Assembly (NCBI RefSeq): GCF_018130145.1
Contig: NZ_JAFCMB010000018.1
Span: forward strand, 1-64,000
Reading direction: 5' to 3'
Source: Bradyrhizobium sp. AUGA SZCCT0176
GTDB lineage: Bacteria; Pseudomonadota; Alphaproteobacteria; Rhizobiales; Xanthobacteraceae
Length of the DNA: 64,000 nucleotides
Of the stretch, positions 52,117 to 60,667 are shown one piece after another (the first letter of the stretch is position 1; each line of letters begins with the position of its first letter). Below the pieces are notes generated by a model that did no database searches, was not told where the DNA came from, and worked only from the letters and a program-made list of their open reading frames with translations. The translations under genes and the position numbers were made by a program.

Positions 52117-53970
52117 ATGAGTAAGCCAGGTCCGGTATTTGCGTGGGGAAGGCTGTCGGAGGACCTCGCGTTGTTCAAGGCGCTCTCGCCGGAGCAGCGA
52201 TTCAAGACCTTTGATGCCATGGTCCGGCAAGACCTCGTCCGCGGCGAAATGCTGGTGGCGCAAGGGGACCCTGCCGACTCACTCTACATTGTGTTGCACG
52301 GCGCCCTCGCGGTACGCCGAACCGGCGACTCCCTCCCGATCGCCGAACTGCGCGCCGGAGAACTGGTCGGTGAAATCGGGTTCTTCGCCAACCTTGCCCG
52401 TACCGCCAATGTGATCGCCATCCGCGACACCAGCGTGCTCGTGCTGACGCGCGCCGCCTACCAAAGCCTCGCGGAGAACACGCCGGCGATTGCCGAGGCG
52501 CTGCTTGCAGCGCTCGCGCTTCGGTTTGCGAAGCGAACGGAACAGATTCCAACGACGCGCACTTCGCCGATGGCCCGCACGGTGGCGCTGATCGATGGTG
52601 GCTTTGAGCCGATTCCAGCCGACTTTTATCGACGCATGCGCGAGACCCTCGCCGGGACCAACGCCCAGATCGTCGATCCAGCCCGCGTCAGCTCGATGTT
52701 TCCCGGCCGGGCACTGGATGCCCCCGAAGTCACCGACTGGCTCAACAAGCTCGAACAGGTTTCGCCGCTCGTGATCTATCTCGGCAGCGGTGAGGTGCCG
52801 GCCTGGACGCGGAAGGCGATCCGGCAGGCGGACATGGTGGTGCTGGCATGTCGCGGAGATGCGCCTGCGGAAGGCCTGACCGAAATCGAAACCTTCGCCT
52901 GCCACGTGCATCCGGTGTCGGCCCGGCGGATCGTGCGTATCCATGACCGGCGCAGCGGCGAAGTCAGCGGCACCACGGCGTGGCTCGCGCGCCTGCCCTG
53001 CTTCATGCACCATCACGTCGCGCTCGAGGATCAGCTCGACATCGACAGCCTGATCCGTTTTCTGTCCGGGCGTGCGATTGGATTCGTGGCCGCTGGGGGC
53101 GGAAGCTTCGGATTCGCCCATGCCGGCATCTACAAGGCATTTCGCGAACGCGGCGTGACGTTCGACATCTTTGTCGGAACCAGCGTCGGCTCCGCCATGG
53201 CCGCCGGCTTCGCCAAGAACTTCGAGGCTGACCGTCTCGAACGCGGCGCCCACGAGATCTTCGTGAAAAGCCGCAGCTTCCGCCGCCCGACCTGGCCGCG
53301 ATACGCGCTGCTGGATCACAAGGCGTTCGATCGCGCGCTCGCCGAACAATACGGAGCGCAATGCAGGATCGAGGATTGCTGGCGGCCTTTCGCGGCGGTC
53401 GCAACCAACCTTTCGACGCACTGCCTCGAACTGATCCAGTCAGGGTTGCTCTGGCAGGCGGTGCGCGCATCGAGCGCCATACCCGGGCTGTTGCCGCCCT
53501 TCTACACCAAGGACGGCGCGATGCTGGTCGACGGATGCCTGATCGATAACGTCCCACTGGATCCGATGCATCAACTCAAGAGCGGCCCCAATCTGGTCGT
53601 GCATTTCGGCGAACCCGAGGTCGAGACGTTTGACGTCGACTACGCGGCGTTGCCCGGCCGGCTGGAACTGGCTGCCGCGATGCTGGTGCCGTTCCGCAAG
53701 AAGCTGCTTCCGGCGGCGCCCAACGCGGTCAACGTGCTGTGGCGGAGCCTCGTCGCCCATCAGCGCTATGATACAATCCCGGCCGCACCGCTCGATCACG
53801 TCATGCGGCCACCGATTCCGGCCGGAGTCGGAGTAACCGAATTCGAACGCCACACCGAGATTTTCGACTCAGCCTATCTCTGGACGCGGGAGCGCATCAC
53901 AGCGCTCGAAGCGGAGGGCAATTCCGCTATTGCCGCCATTCTCGGAAGCGGTGCGCCGACCAGGCTGTGA
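52117..53970 (+). CDS. Cyclic-nucleotide-binding patatin-like phospholipase
   Basis: 617 residues. Residues about 15-140 form a cNMP-binding domain with the phosphate-binding cassette GEIGFFANLARTAN (Glu and Arg present). The patatin domain follows at about 315-500: oxyanion loop AAGGGSFGFAHAG (about 323), nucleophile GTSVGS (about 353) and Asp in VDGCLIDN (about 471). This is the layout of bacterial NTE-like lysophospholipases. Cyclic nucleotide may switch lipid hydrolysis at the membrane. Its place beside the peptide gene suggests a role in membrane repair, immunity or release. No membrane helix seen. Confidence 0.87.
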   Translation: MSKPGPVFAWGRLSEDLALFKALSPEQRFKTFDAMVRQDLVRGEMLVAQGDPADSLYIVLHGALAVRRTGDSLPIAELRAGELVGEIGFFANLARTANVIAIRDTSVLVLTRAAYQSLAENTPAIAEALLAALALRFAKRTEQIPTTRTSPMARTVALIDGGFEPIPADFYRRMRETLAGTNAQIVDPARVSSMFPGRALDAPEVTDWLNKLEQVSPLVIYLGSGEVPAWTRKAIRQADMVVLACRGDAPAEGLTEIETFACHVHPVSARRIVRIHDRRSGEVSGTTAWLARLPCFMHHHVALEDQLDIDSLIRFLSGRAIGFVAAGGGSFGFAHAGIYKAFRERGVTFDIFVGTSVGSAMAAGFAKNFEADRLERGAHEIFVKSRSFRRPTWPRYALLDHKAFDRALAEQYGAQCRIEDCWRPFAAVATNLSTHCLELIQSGLLWQAVRASSAIPGLLPPFYTKDGAMLVDGCLIDNVPLDPMHQLKSGPNLVVHFGEPEVETFDVDYAALPGRLELAAAMLVPFRKKLLPAAPNAVNVLWRSLVAHQRYDTIPAAPLDHVMRPPIPAGVGVTEFERHTEIFDSAYLWTRERITALEAEGNSAIAAILGSGAPTRL

Positions 53971-53983
53971 GCGCCGCATCTGT

Positions 53984-56098
53984 CTACGTCGACAGCACGG
54001 CCCGCAACTCCGCGGCCAACAGGCGCGGAACGGGGTCGCCGGGACACTCTGCGGCCAAGCCCTCAAACAACTGCGCCGCGCCAGCCTTATCGCCTTCGAT
54101 CAACCGATACGCCGCAATGTATCGTTCGCGCCAATCCGCCGAGGCCTCCGGCGGCCAGGGTTCAAAAACCTCGACGGGCACATCAAGGCCGCGCAGTGAC
54201 GCGACGCCGAGCGGCCTGAACAGGGTTGTCGTGCAGCGCGCGGCCGCGAATGGGCCGACACAGATGGTCGATCCATAGCGCTTGTTGAGCGCCTCCAGGC
54301 GCGCCGCCGAGTTGATGGAATCGCCGTGGGCAGTGTAGTCGAGCTTTGACCTGATCCCGATATCGCCGACAATGGCTTCACCGGTTTCGATACCGATACG
54401 CGTGCGGCCAAAGCCGATGTGGGACGGTTCGTTCCGTGACTGGAATTCCTTCGCCCATATCCGGATCTCCTCGGCGCAGTCGAGCGCGCGTTGCGGATGA
54501 TCCTTGAGATCGAGCGGCGCGTTGAAGAACGCATGCACGGAGTCGCCGACGATCTTGTCGACCATCCCGCCATGCTTCATCACAATAGCCGCCATCCCTT
54601 CAATATATTCGTCGAGCACGGCGACAAGCTGTTCGGGTCCCGCGCGATGCGTCATCGCGGTAAAGTCCTCGATGTCGGTCCACAGCGCGGTGATCTCGCG
54701 CTTCTCGCCGCTCAACTTCAGGAGGCCCGGATTCTCGGCGATCCGCTTCACAACCGCCGGCGCCAGATGTTGCTCGAAGCGGCTCCGGATGCGAGCTTCG
54801 CGACGGGCCACCAGCGCATAAGAGCTCACGGAGGATGTCATGAAGACGAACAGGCCTCCTATGGACGGCATCATGGGATCGATCAGCCGATCCCCGACCA
54901 GAGACGCGAGGATCGCCCCCGACCAGAGAGCCGCCAAAGCGGTCAGGCCGACAAAAGCACCCAACACCGGCGACAAAGCCGACGCGGCGACCACGGCTAT
55001 CAATCCCATGATCAGGGTCAAAGCAAAGCCTAGAGGGACCGCTTGTGGCGCCCGGCGCGCGTAAATCTGCTGGATGGCATCGGCCTGAATCTCGACCGAT
55101 GGGACAAGCGGATCAGTTGCCGTTTCGCGCAATCCGCCAAGCTCCGGCGCCGACCCGCCGATCAATACAATAGCGCCGGCAAGCCGCGCGCGTTGCACAG
55201 CGTTGTTGTTGACGACGTCAGCCGCGGAGATCGTGCGCGCCTCCCGTTTGCGGATATCGGCGCCGGCCAATCGCAACAGGCCGTCGGCGGGCAGCGGCAC
55301 TTCGAGATCGCCGACGATGATCCGCTGCGGGTTGGCATCGACGGAATAGGCCGGCGAGCGCTCAAACAGCCGGATCGCTTCCAGCGCCAGGCCCGGTCGC
55401 GTCGCTTCGCCGGCGCCGACGAGGAGCGGCACGCGCCTGATCCTGCCATCTGCGTCTCCGGGCAACGAAAGCGCGCCAAGCCCTTTCGCCGCGTCGACCA
55501 GCGGCGACACCGGCCCAAGGCCACCGCTCATGCGCCAGAGGCCATCCAGCACGACCGGGTGGCGTGCGAGAACCGGCACCCCTGGGACGGCGTCGGCCTT
55601 GTCGGCATCGAGAACAAATCCGAGCGCCACCGGAACGCTCTTCATCGCCGCGGCGAGATGCTTGTCACCGTCGAGAAGACCGCCAGCGAGCGCGCTGATA
55701 TCCTGATTGCCGGTGAGAGAGCCGAGCTGTCGCGCCAACGCGGCTGGAGAGCGGGTATCCACCTGCGTAAAGAGGACATCGATTCCAACGACGGCCGGCT
55801 TGCCACTGGCCACTGCTTCGATGAGGCGCGCCATCGTCTCGCGCGGCCACGGCCACGGCCCCAAATCGTCGAGCGTGCGCCGGTCGATATCGACAACGAC
55901 GACCGGAACAGCGCTTGCTGTCTCTTGCGGCTTCGATCGGCGGATCTGCCGGTCGGCTGCAAGCACCACATCGAATGCCCTTTCACGAGATACGTTCCGC
56001 CATTCCCTCGGCATCAACAATAGGGCGGCGAGGAACAGCACGAGGGCTAGAAGTCCGGCAATCAGGCCTGAATGAGTCTTGCCCAGCCGGCTAAGCAT
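53984..56098 (-). CDS. CHASE2-domain adenylate/guanylate cyclase (class III)
   Basis: 704 residues from ATG 56098 (overlaps the Crp gene end by 8 bases). One N-terminal helix, an extracytoplasmic CHASE2 domain (about 35-330), three membrane helices (about 345-430), then the class III cyclase domain: metal Asp in LWTDIEDFTAM, and KIVGDSVHAFF with the second metal Asp and the adenine-selecting Lys, and LDYTAHGDSINSAARLEALN. The Lys and Asp/Thr pattern suggests ATP as substrate. It would make cAMP in response to a periplasmic cue, for the Crp protein and perhaps the patatin protein encoded alongside. Confidence 0.9.
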   Translation of the reverse strand: MLSRLGKTHSGLIAGLLALVLFLAALLLMPREWRNVSRERAFDVVLAADRQIRRSKPQETASAVPVVVVDIDRRTLDDLGPWPWPRETMARLIEAVASGKPAVVGIDVLFTQVDTRSPAALARQLGSLTGNQDISALAGGLLDGDKHLAAAMKSVPVALGFVLDADKADAVPGVPVLARHPVVLDGLWRMSGGLGPVSPLVDAAKGLGALSLPGDADGRIRRVPLLVGAGEATRPGLALEAIRLFERSPAYSVDANPQRIIVGDLEVPLPADGLLRLAGADIRKREARTISAADVVNNNAVQRARLAGAIVLIGGSAPELGGLRETATDPLVPSVEIQADAIQQIYARRAPQAVPLGFALTLIMGLIAVVAASALSPVLGAFVGLTALAALWSGAILASLVGDRLIDPMMPSIGGLFVFMTSSVSSYALVARREARIRSRFEQHLAPAVVKRIAENPGLLKLSGEKREITALWTDIEDFTAMTHRAGPEQLVAVLDEYIEGMAAIVMKHGGMVDKIVGDSVHAFFNAPLDLKDHPQRALDCAEEIRIWAKEFQSRNEPSHIGFGRTRIGIETGEAIVGDIGIRSKLDYTAHGDSINSAARLEALNKRYGSTICVGPFAAARCTTTLFRPLGVASLRGLDVPVEVFEPWPPEASADWRERYIAAYRLIEGDKAGAAQLFEGLAAECPGDPVPRLLAAELRAVLST

Positions 56099-56789
56099 GA
56101 GACCCGTCAACTTCGGCGAGCTTGAGCGGATCGCAGAAGATTCGGTCTAGCGTGCGGCCAATGGCGCCGACTTCCTCCAGCTTGCCCAGCGCCTCGTTGA
56201 TCTTGGGACGACTGGCGCCGAGCAGCAGGGCGAGTTCGCCCTGTGACATGCCGAGATCAAGCGGCAGCCGCTTTCCCGGCACCGGCTTGCGGTCGCCAAT
56301 CGCGACCAGGAAGAAGCGCGCCAGCCGAACATGCATCGGATGAAGCGCGATCGACTCAAGTTGTCCGCTGGTGTCCCGCAGCCGGCTGCAGAGAAACGAT
56401 ATCAGCCGCTCGGACAGCACCGGCCGCGCGGTCCAAAGCTTGCGAAAATCCTCCTTGTCGAGCCGGTAGGTCGTCACCGCGGTGAGGGCGGTAGCATCGG
56501 CGCTCCTTGTGCCGCCATCAAGCGCCGCAATTTCACCGAGCAATTCGCCCGCTGTCGCATGCCGAAAGCTCAATTCGCGACCATCCTCGGTGGCGATCGC
56601 CAGTCGCACACGTCCTTCCGCGACGAGGTAAAGGCCCGTCGCGCGCTCGCCGCGCGTAAACAGCGCCTGTCCCTTTTTGAATTTGGCTTCGCGAAAGGAC
56701 GGAATGCAGGCCTCGAGATCCTCGACAGCCAGACCCTTGAAGAGTTCGGTTTTCGACAGAAGAGAAACGAGAGTATCTTTGCTGGACAT
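56091..56789 (-). CDS. Crp/Fnr-family transcriptional regulator
   Basis: 232 residues. The cNMP domain has the cassette GEIAALDGGTRSAD with Glu and Arg intact, so cyclic nucleotide binding is plausible; there is no N-terminal Cys cluster of Fnr type. The helix-turn-helix is MSQGELALLLGASRPKINEA, whose recognition helix differs from E. coli Crp. The gene comes before the cyclase gene in one operon. It is the natural candidate to bind the GTGA-N6-TCAC site at 51565. Confidence 0.9.
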   Translation of the reverse strand: MSSKDTLVSLLSKTELFKGLAVEDLEACIPSFREAKFKKGQALFTRGERATGLYLVAEGRVRLAIATEDGRELSFRHATAGELLGEIAALDGGTRSADATALTAVTTYRLDKEDFRKLWTARPVLSERLISFLCSRLRDTSGQLESIALHPMHVRLARFFLVAIGDRKPVPGKRLPLDLGMSQGELALLLGASRPKINEALGKLEEVGAIGRTLDRIFCDPLKLAEVDGSHA

Positions 56790-56911
56790 TTGTCGCCTGA
56801 ATGAAAGGCCTCGGTTTGCAATGATTTGACGTCAGACCGGAAAATCTCACCGCGTCTTCAGGATCTCCATCGTGAAGTTTTCCTGCATGTCGTGCGAATT
56901 GATCAGAGAAG

Positions 56912-57556
56912 CTAACTAACGCTGTCCAAAGCGCCGCGAATCCGCTCCGTGCCCCACTTGGTGGCCGCGGAGGGTTTCGAACCCGGAGTGGCCAGGTTTG
57001 TCCCCTCTCCTGCCTGTAGCACGACCTCGCTCCCACCTCCGGAAACAGTGACCGTGCCGTGGTCGACAAACACGCCAAAAACGCCATTGCTCGGCCCGGC
57101 AAAGAATTTCGTGCCGCGGACGGCTATGAGTCCGTAGGAACTCCTGATCTTCATTGGGACGGGCCGGCTCCCACTCGGCCGGTCAAAAAGCATCGGACCA
57201 GACTGCAGCGAGATTTCGCCTCCGGTGGTCGAAAGAAACTGATCAATGACCAGTTGCGCCTTTTCGCCGAGCTTGATCGTCGTGTCCTCGCCCATCAACA
57301 TCGTCAGCCGGGAGGATGGCCCCGTCCCGACGCGATCACCGACAAAAAGCGAGGATGCTTTCTGCAAAGGCCGCTGCTGGCTGCTCGCATCGACAAACGC
57401 TTCGCCCTTCACCTCTTCGACGCGGCCGGCAGGATCGGCGGCGCGCACTGGCGAACTGAGGGCTGACGCAAGCAGCGTGCCGACGAAGCCCAAGACCTCT
57501 CGTCGATCGAACGGATGCCCGAAGTATCGCCGCGATCCCTGAAGCATGAAACGCAT
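56912..57556 (-). CDS. FecR-domain protein with Tat-type signal
   Basis: 214 residues. The N-terminus contains DRREVLGFVGTLLASALSSP, a Tat-like signal ending at VRAA; then GRVEEVKGEAFVDA starts a FecR domain to about residue 165. In rhizobia such proteins are commonly encoded with CHASE2 cyclases and may be the periplasmic partner of the CHASE2 sensor. It lies 122 bases upstream of the Crp gene in the same direction. Confidence 0.82.
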   Translation of the reverse strand: MRFMLQGSRRYFGHPFDRREVLGFVGTLLASALSSPVRAADPAGRVEEVKGEAFVDASSQQRPLQKASSLFVGDRVGTGPSSRLTMLMGEDTTIKLGEKAQLVIDQFLSTTGGEISLQSGPMLFDRPSGSRPVPMKIRSSYGLIAVRGTKFFAGPSNGVFGVFVDHGTVTVSGGGSEVVLQAGEGTNLATPGSKPSAATKWGTERIRGALDSVS

Positions 57557-58063
57557 CGTACAATCCGCTCTATTGCGGGATTGATGCTAGCGGAGCAGCC
57601 AAGTCCAGGCAACCGGAAGCCACAATGGCAGGCTTCCAGTGTGATCTCACTACCGAACTGCCGATCAGCTCAGGAGCAATCGTAAACCAAATGGATGACA
57701 CGCGGCCGCGACCGATGTTCTCGAGCCCGCATCGAGCGCGTTTGGATGCTGCCACGACAATTCGCTGCGACAAATTGCAGCGCCGGCTTCCTCAAGTCTG
57801 AATCTCTGTCACCCGCATGCGGGAGAGAGACGCCGAACAGCCCCCAAGGCTCTCGAGGGCTTAACAATTGCCAGCCCCGCCAGCTCACTTCACTCCCATA
57901 TAGTTCCTTATTTCCAATAAGTTATCGGGCAGGCAAACACTCGAATGCTCGCTGTCTTGCGCTGTTCCCCAGGGAACAGCGGGGTAAAGCGCCGTCCCCT
58001 ATTCTGTACCGCCGACGTGAGGGCAGCGATAACCGCTGCCGGTCGGACGGAGATGGAGAAGTC
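57557..58063. other. Intergenic region with a 20-base palindrome
   Basis: No gene seen. GCTGTTCCC-CA-GGGAACAGC (57961-57980) is a perfect palindrome about 85 bases before the small gene at 58064. The GGAAC within it is followed 15 bases later by CGTC, a poor fit to the alphaproteobacterial stress sigma-factor pattern. The palindrome could be an operator for the small gene. Confidence 0.4.
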
Positions 58064-58222
58064 ATGATCACCCGGCCCAACAACACCCACAACCAACTCG
58101 GCGACAACGAACCCAATGCCGTCGTCGGCGGTCACCGCAAGTTTCACTATAAAACGATGAACGGCCACACCTATGCCATCGGCTACGTCAACGGCCGCAC
58201 CCTGATGGTGAGGGTCGACTGA
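58064..58222 (+). CDS. Small protein with a GG site, possible second export substrate
   Basis: 52 residues; GGAGAAGTC precedes the ATG. Residues 12-23 read LGDNEPNAVVGG, resembling the leader end of GG-type precursors, and would leave a 29-residue basic, aromatic product (HRKFHYKTMNGHTYAIGY...). The acidic residue and Val-Val-Gly-Gly fit the pattern but the Asn/Pro-rich N-terminus is unusual. No family recognised. It lies downstream of the regulatory genes, 12.4 kb after the start of the peptidase transporter. Confidence 0.6.
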   Translation: MITRPNNTHNQLGDNEPNAVVGGHRKFHYKTMNGHTYAIGYVNGRTLMVRVD

Positions 58223-58300
58223 TTAGCCAGCCGAGGATACGGCCGTCATCATCACCGTATTCTTGCAGGTCGATGGGTCGCTTGATGCAGGCGAAAGAGA

Positions 58301-58325
58301 ATGGGACAGCAATTCGCTGTCCCAT
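58301..58325. terminator. Hairpin between convergent genes
   Basis: ATGGGACAGC (58301-58310) and GCTGTCCCAT (58316-58325) form a perfect 10-bp stem with loop AATTC, between the small gene (+) and the sulfatase-like gene (-). No T-run; it may serve both strands as a terminator or be an interspersed repeat. Confidence 0.5.
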
Positions 58326-58439
58326 CTTGCGCTGTTTGATGGACGCTTTCAGCGACGTCTTCCGCGGCACCTCAGCGATCTCGACGATGCCGCCTCGGCA
58401 GCTTGGGCGTCGAGCCCTTCCGAGCGATGTCGCGAACCG

Positions 58440-59855
58440 TCATGCGCGTTCGAGCAAACCGGCAAGGCGCGGATCGCTGTACTTCTTGGCGACTCCAGCA
58501 CGGCGCAGGTCCTCCGCATACAACTCCAGCAGAGAACGGATGACATCGGGATGCTTTGCCGCCACGTTGGTCGTTTGCTTCGGATCGGCGTTCAAATCGT
58601 AGAGCTCGACCGGTTCGCTCGGTGTCGCATAGAGCAGCGACCATTGTTCCGTCGTGATGGTGACAGGTTGCCATTCGACTACCGTCCGCATCAGGTCGTC
58701 GACCACTTCGACCGTCTCGCCGGGATTGGCGAGCGGCAGAGCCGTCAGCACGTGATCGCGCCCTTCGAAGGGCTGCCCCCGGACGGCGGGGAGCAGCGAG
58801 AGTCCCTGCATCTCCGCCTGGCGCGGCAGGCCGGCCATGTCGCAGATCGTGGGAGCGAGGTCGAGCGCGCAGGTCAGCTTGTTGGTTCGTCCGGGCTTTG
58901 CGCCCGGCACATGGATCAACAGCGGCACCCTGGCGATCTCCTCGTAAAGCGGCGAACGCATCCACGTCGCTTCGCCGGGCGCCCTGCGGACCATCTTGCC
59001 CATCAGCCCATGCTCTCCCAGCAGGAAGCCGTGGTCCGAGACGAAGATGATGGCGGTGGAGTCCTCGATGCCGAGATAGACGAGTTGGTCGAGCAGATGC
59101 CCGATCCAGCGATCGACCAGTTCGAGCTCGCCGCTATAGAGCGCGCGCGCCACCGCGATGTCGCGATCCGTCATGCCGTGCTTCTTGCAGTCGCCATAGG
59201 GCGGGTGCACGCGTTCGCCGTCATAGTCAGGAAGATAGTGTCTGACGTAGTAGGCCGGCGGGTCCCACGGTTCATGCGGATCCCAGGTGTCGACCAGCGC
59301 AAAGAATTTATCCTGGTAGATTTCCTCCAGACACTTGGCTGCCTGCACCATGGTGATCGGTGCCGGGCAATCCATCTCGCCGGTACGGGGATCGGGCTTC
59401 ACCTTGCCGGTGATCGGCCATTGCGGAAGCTTGCCTTCGCCCTGGCGCTTGGTCTTGTTGGGTGCGGTGTAGGAGCTGTAATGCGGCGTTCCCAGAAGCT
59501 GGGATTTCATGTCGTAGAAGAAGTTGAAGCCGCGATCATATGAATAGCCGTTGACCTGGTAGAACGGCGTGTCCACCACGCCGAGCGTCGTGTAACCCGC
59601 TTCGGTCAATGCGGTCGCAATCGAGCGATCCGCGCGCGGCAACGCGCCCCAGCCGACGCCGGCAAAGGCGGGCTTGCCGGTGAGATAGTCGTAGCGCGCA
59701 GGCACCGTCGGAAAGCTCGACGCATAATAACGATCGAAGACCATCGATCGCGCAGCGAGCCGATCGAGATTGGGAGTTCGGACGTGGCCCCCGTTGTAGC
59801 CGAGCATGTCCCAGCGGACAGTGTCGGATACGATCATCAAAATGCGCTCCACCAC
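58440..59855 (-). CDS. Sulfatase-family hydrolase (alkaline phosphatase superfamily) with altered nucleophile
   Basis: 471 residues from GTG 59855, chosen because GGGAGG lies six bases before it; the longer frame has no such site. MIVSDTVRWDMLGYNG is the N-terminal metal-binding strand and FVSDHGFLLGEHGLMGK the second metal site. The activation motif C/S-x-P-S-R of sulfatases reads TVPAR (in SSFPTVPARYDYLTG), so formylglycine cannot form in the usual way; Thr could act directly as in phosphodiesterases of the superfamily. Substrate unknown. It is divergent from a GntR gene. Confidence 0.85.
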   Translation of the reverse strand: MVERILMIVSDTVRWDMLGYNGGHVRTPNLDRLAARSMVFDRYYASSFPTVPARYDYLTGKPAFAGVGWGALPRADRSIATALTEAGYTTLGVVDTPFYQVNGYSYDRGFNFFYDMKSQLLGTPHYSSYTAPNKTKRQGEGKLPQWPITGKVKPDPRTGEMDCPAPITMVQAAKCLEEIYQDKFFALVDTWDPHEPWDPPAYYVRHYLPDYDGERVHPPYGDCKKHGMTDRDIAVARALYSGELELVDRWIGHLLDQLVYLGIEDSTAIIFVSDHGFLLGEHGLMGKMVRRAPGEATWMRSPLYEEIARVPLLIHVPGAKPGRTNKLTCALDLAPTICDMAGLPRQAEMQGLSLLPAVRGQPFEGRDHVLTALPLANPGETVEVVDDLMRTVVEWQPVTITTEQWSLLYATPSEPVELYDLNADPKQTTNVAAKHPDVIRSLLELYAEDLRRAGVAKKYSDPRLAGLLERA

Positions 59856-59892
59856 GGCAAACCTCCCTTTTTCTGCGTTCCTTTTATAGTAA

Positions 59893-59942
59893 TATATCAC
59901 ATATCACTCGGAAGGCGTCAACGGTAGTATGTCACACGTTAC
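59893..59942. promoter_or_regulatory. Direct repeats in the sulfatase / GntR divergent gap
   Basis: TATATCACATATCAC (59893-59907) and TATGTCACACGTTAC (59928-59942) match at 11 of 15 bases, all differences being transitions, with starts 35 bases apart. They fill the AT-rich 120-base gap between divergent genes and are likely paired sites for the FCD GntR regulator encoded on the right. Confidence 0.45.
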
Positions 59943-59977
59943 ATTTACACATCCGGGGGGTTCGGGTAGTAAAAGCC

Positions 59978-60664
59978 ATGGATCTTCGACAAATCGGTGC
60001 ATCAAGCCTGGTGTCCGGACCCAGCCTGCGGGAGCAAGCGAGGCAGGTGATCCGCGGGCTGATCATCACGGGACAGATGCAGCCCGATCAGCTCTATTCC
60101 GTCCCGCGTCTTGCGATCGATCTCGGCGTCTCGGCGACACCCGTACGCGAAGCTCTGCTCGATCTCGCGCGCGAAGGCCTGCTCGAGCCCGTACGAAATC
60201 GCGGCTTCCGCGTGGTCTCGCTGTCACCGGGCGAACTCAACGATATCTTCGCGATCCGCCTGCTGCTGGAAGTGCCTGTTGTCGCCGAGATCGCGCGGGC
60301 TCGCCTCACGCCCGCGCAGACCGAGCAACTGCGCCACCTTGCCGAAGCCACGAAACGCGCCGCCGATGATGGCAATCTCATTGAGTTCCTGGAGACCGAT
60401 CGCCAATTCCACATTGGGCTCATCGCCACACTCGGCAACAAGCCCCTCGCCGACCTGGTCGAGACGCTACGTGATCGCGTTCGGCTTCACGGCTTCAAGA
60501 ATGGATCGACCCGGGAGCATATCGCGCAGTCGGCCAGTGAGCATTTCCAGTTGATCGACGCGCTGTCGAAACAGGATGAGGCCGGCGCTGTTGCGGTGAT
60601 GCGCCGCCACCTCGAACGTTCGCGCCATGTCTGGGGCGAAAGCGATCGCAAGCCGCACACCTGA
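59978..60664 (+). CDS. GntR-family regulator, FCD subfamily (third)
   Basis: 228 residues. The winged helix includes LAIDLGVSATPVREALLDLA; the FCD domain has DRQFHIGLIATLGN and SEHFQLI with the metal His. Gene orientation makes the divergent sulfatase-like gene its most likely target. The end is 3 bases before the convergent Lrp/AsnC stop. Confidence 0.9.
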   Translation: MDLRQIGASSLVSGPSLREQARQVIRGLIITGQMQPDQLYSVPRLAIDLGVSATPVREALLDLAREGLLEPVRNRGFRVVSLSPGELNDIFAIRLLLEVPVVAEIARARLTPAQTEQLRHLAEATKRAADDGNLIEFLETDRQFHIGLIATLGNKPLADLVETLRDRVRLHGFKNGSTREHIAQSASEHFQLIDALSKQDEAGAVAVMRRHLERSRHVWGESDRKPHT

Positions 60665-60667
60665 AGA

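Noticed and set aside
52117..56110. CBASS or similar anti-phage system (patatin effector plus cyclase)
   Set aside because: No CD-NTase, no accessory ubiquitin-like or HORMA genes; the cyclase is a class III membrane enzyme and the patatin carries an NTE-like cNMP domain.
56827..56834. TGACGTCA palindrome upstream of the Crp gene as an autoregulatory site
   Set aside because: An 8-base palindrome without Crp-type half-site spacing is too weak to claim.
57973..57996. GGAAC-N15-CGTC as a general stress sigma-factor promoter for the small gene at 58064
   Set aside because: The spacer is shorter than the usual 16-17 and the -10 part is CGTC not CGTT; the surrounding palindrome is the stronger signal.
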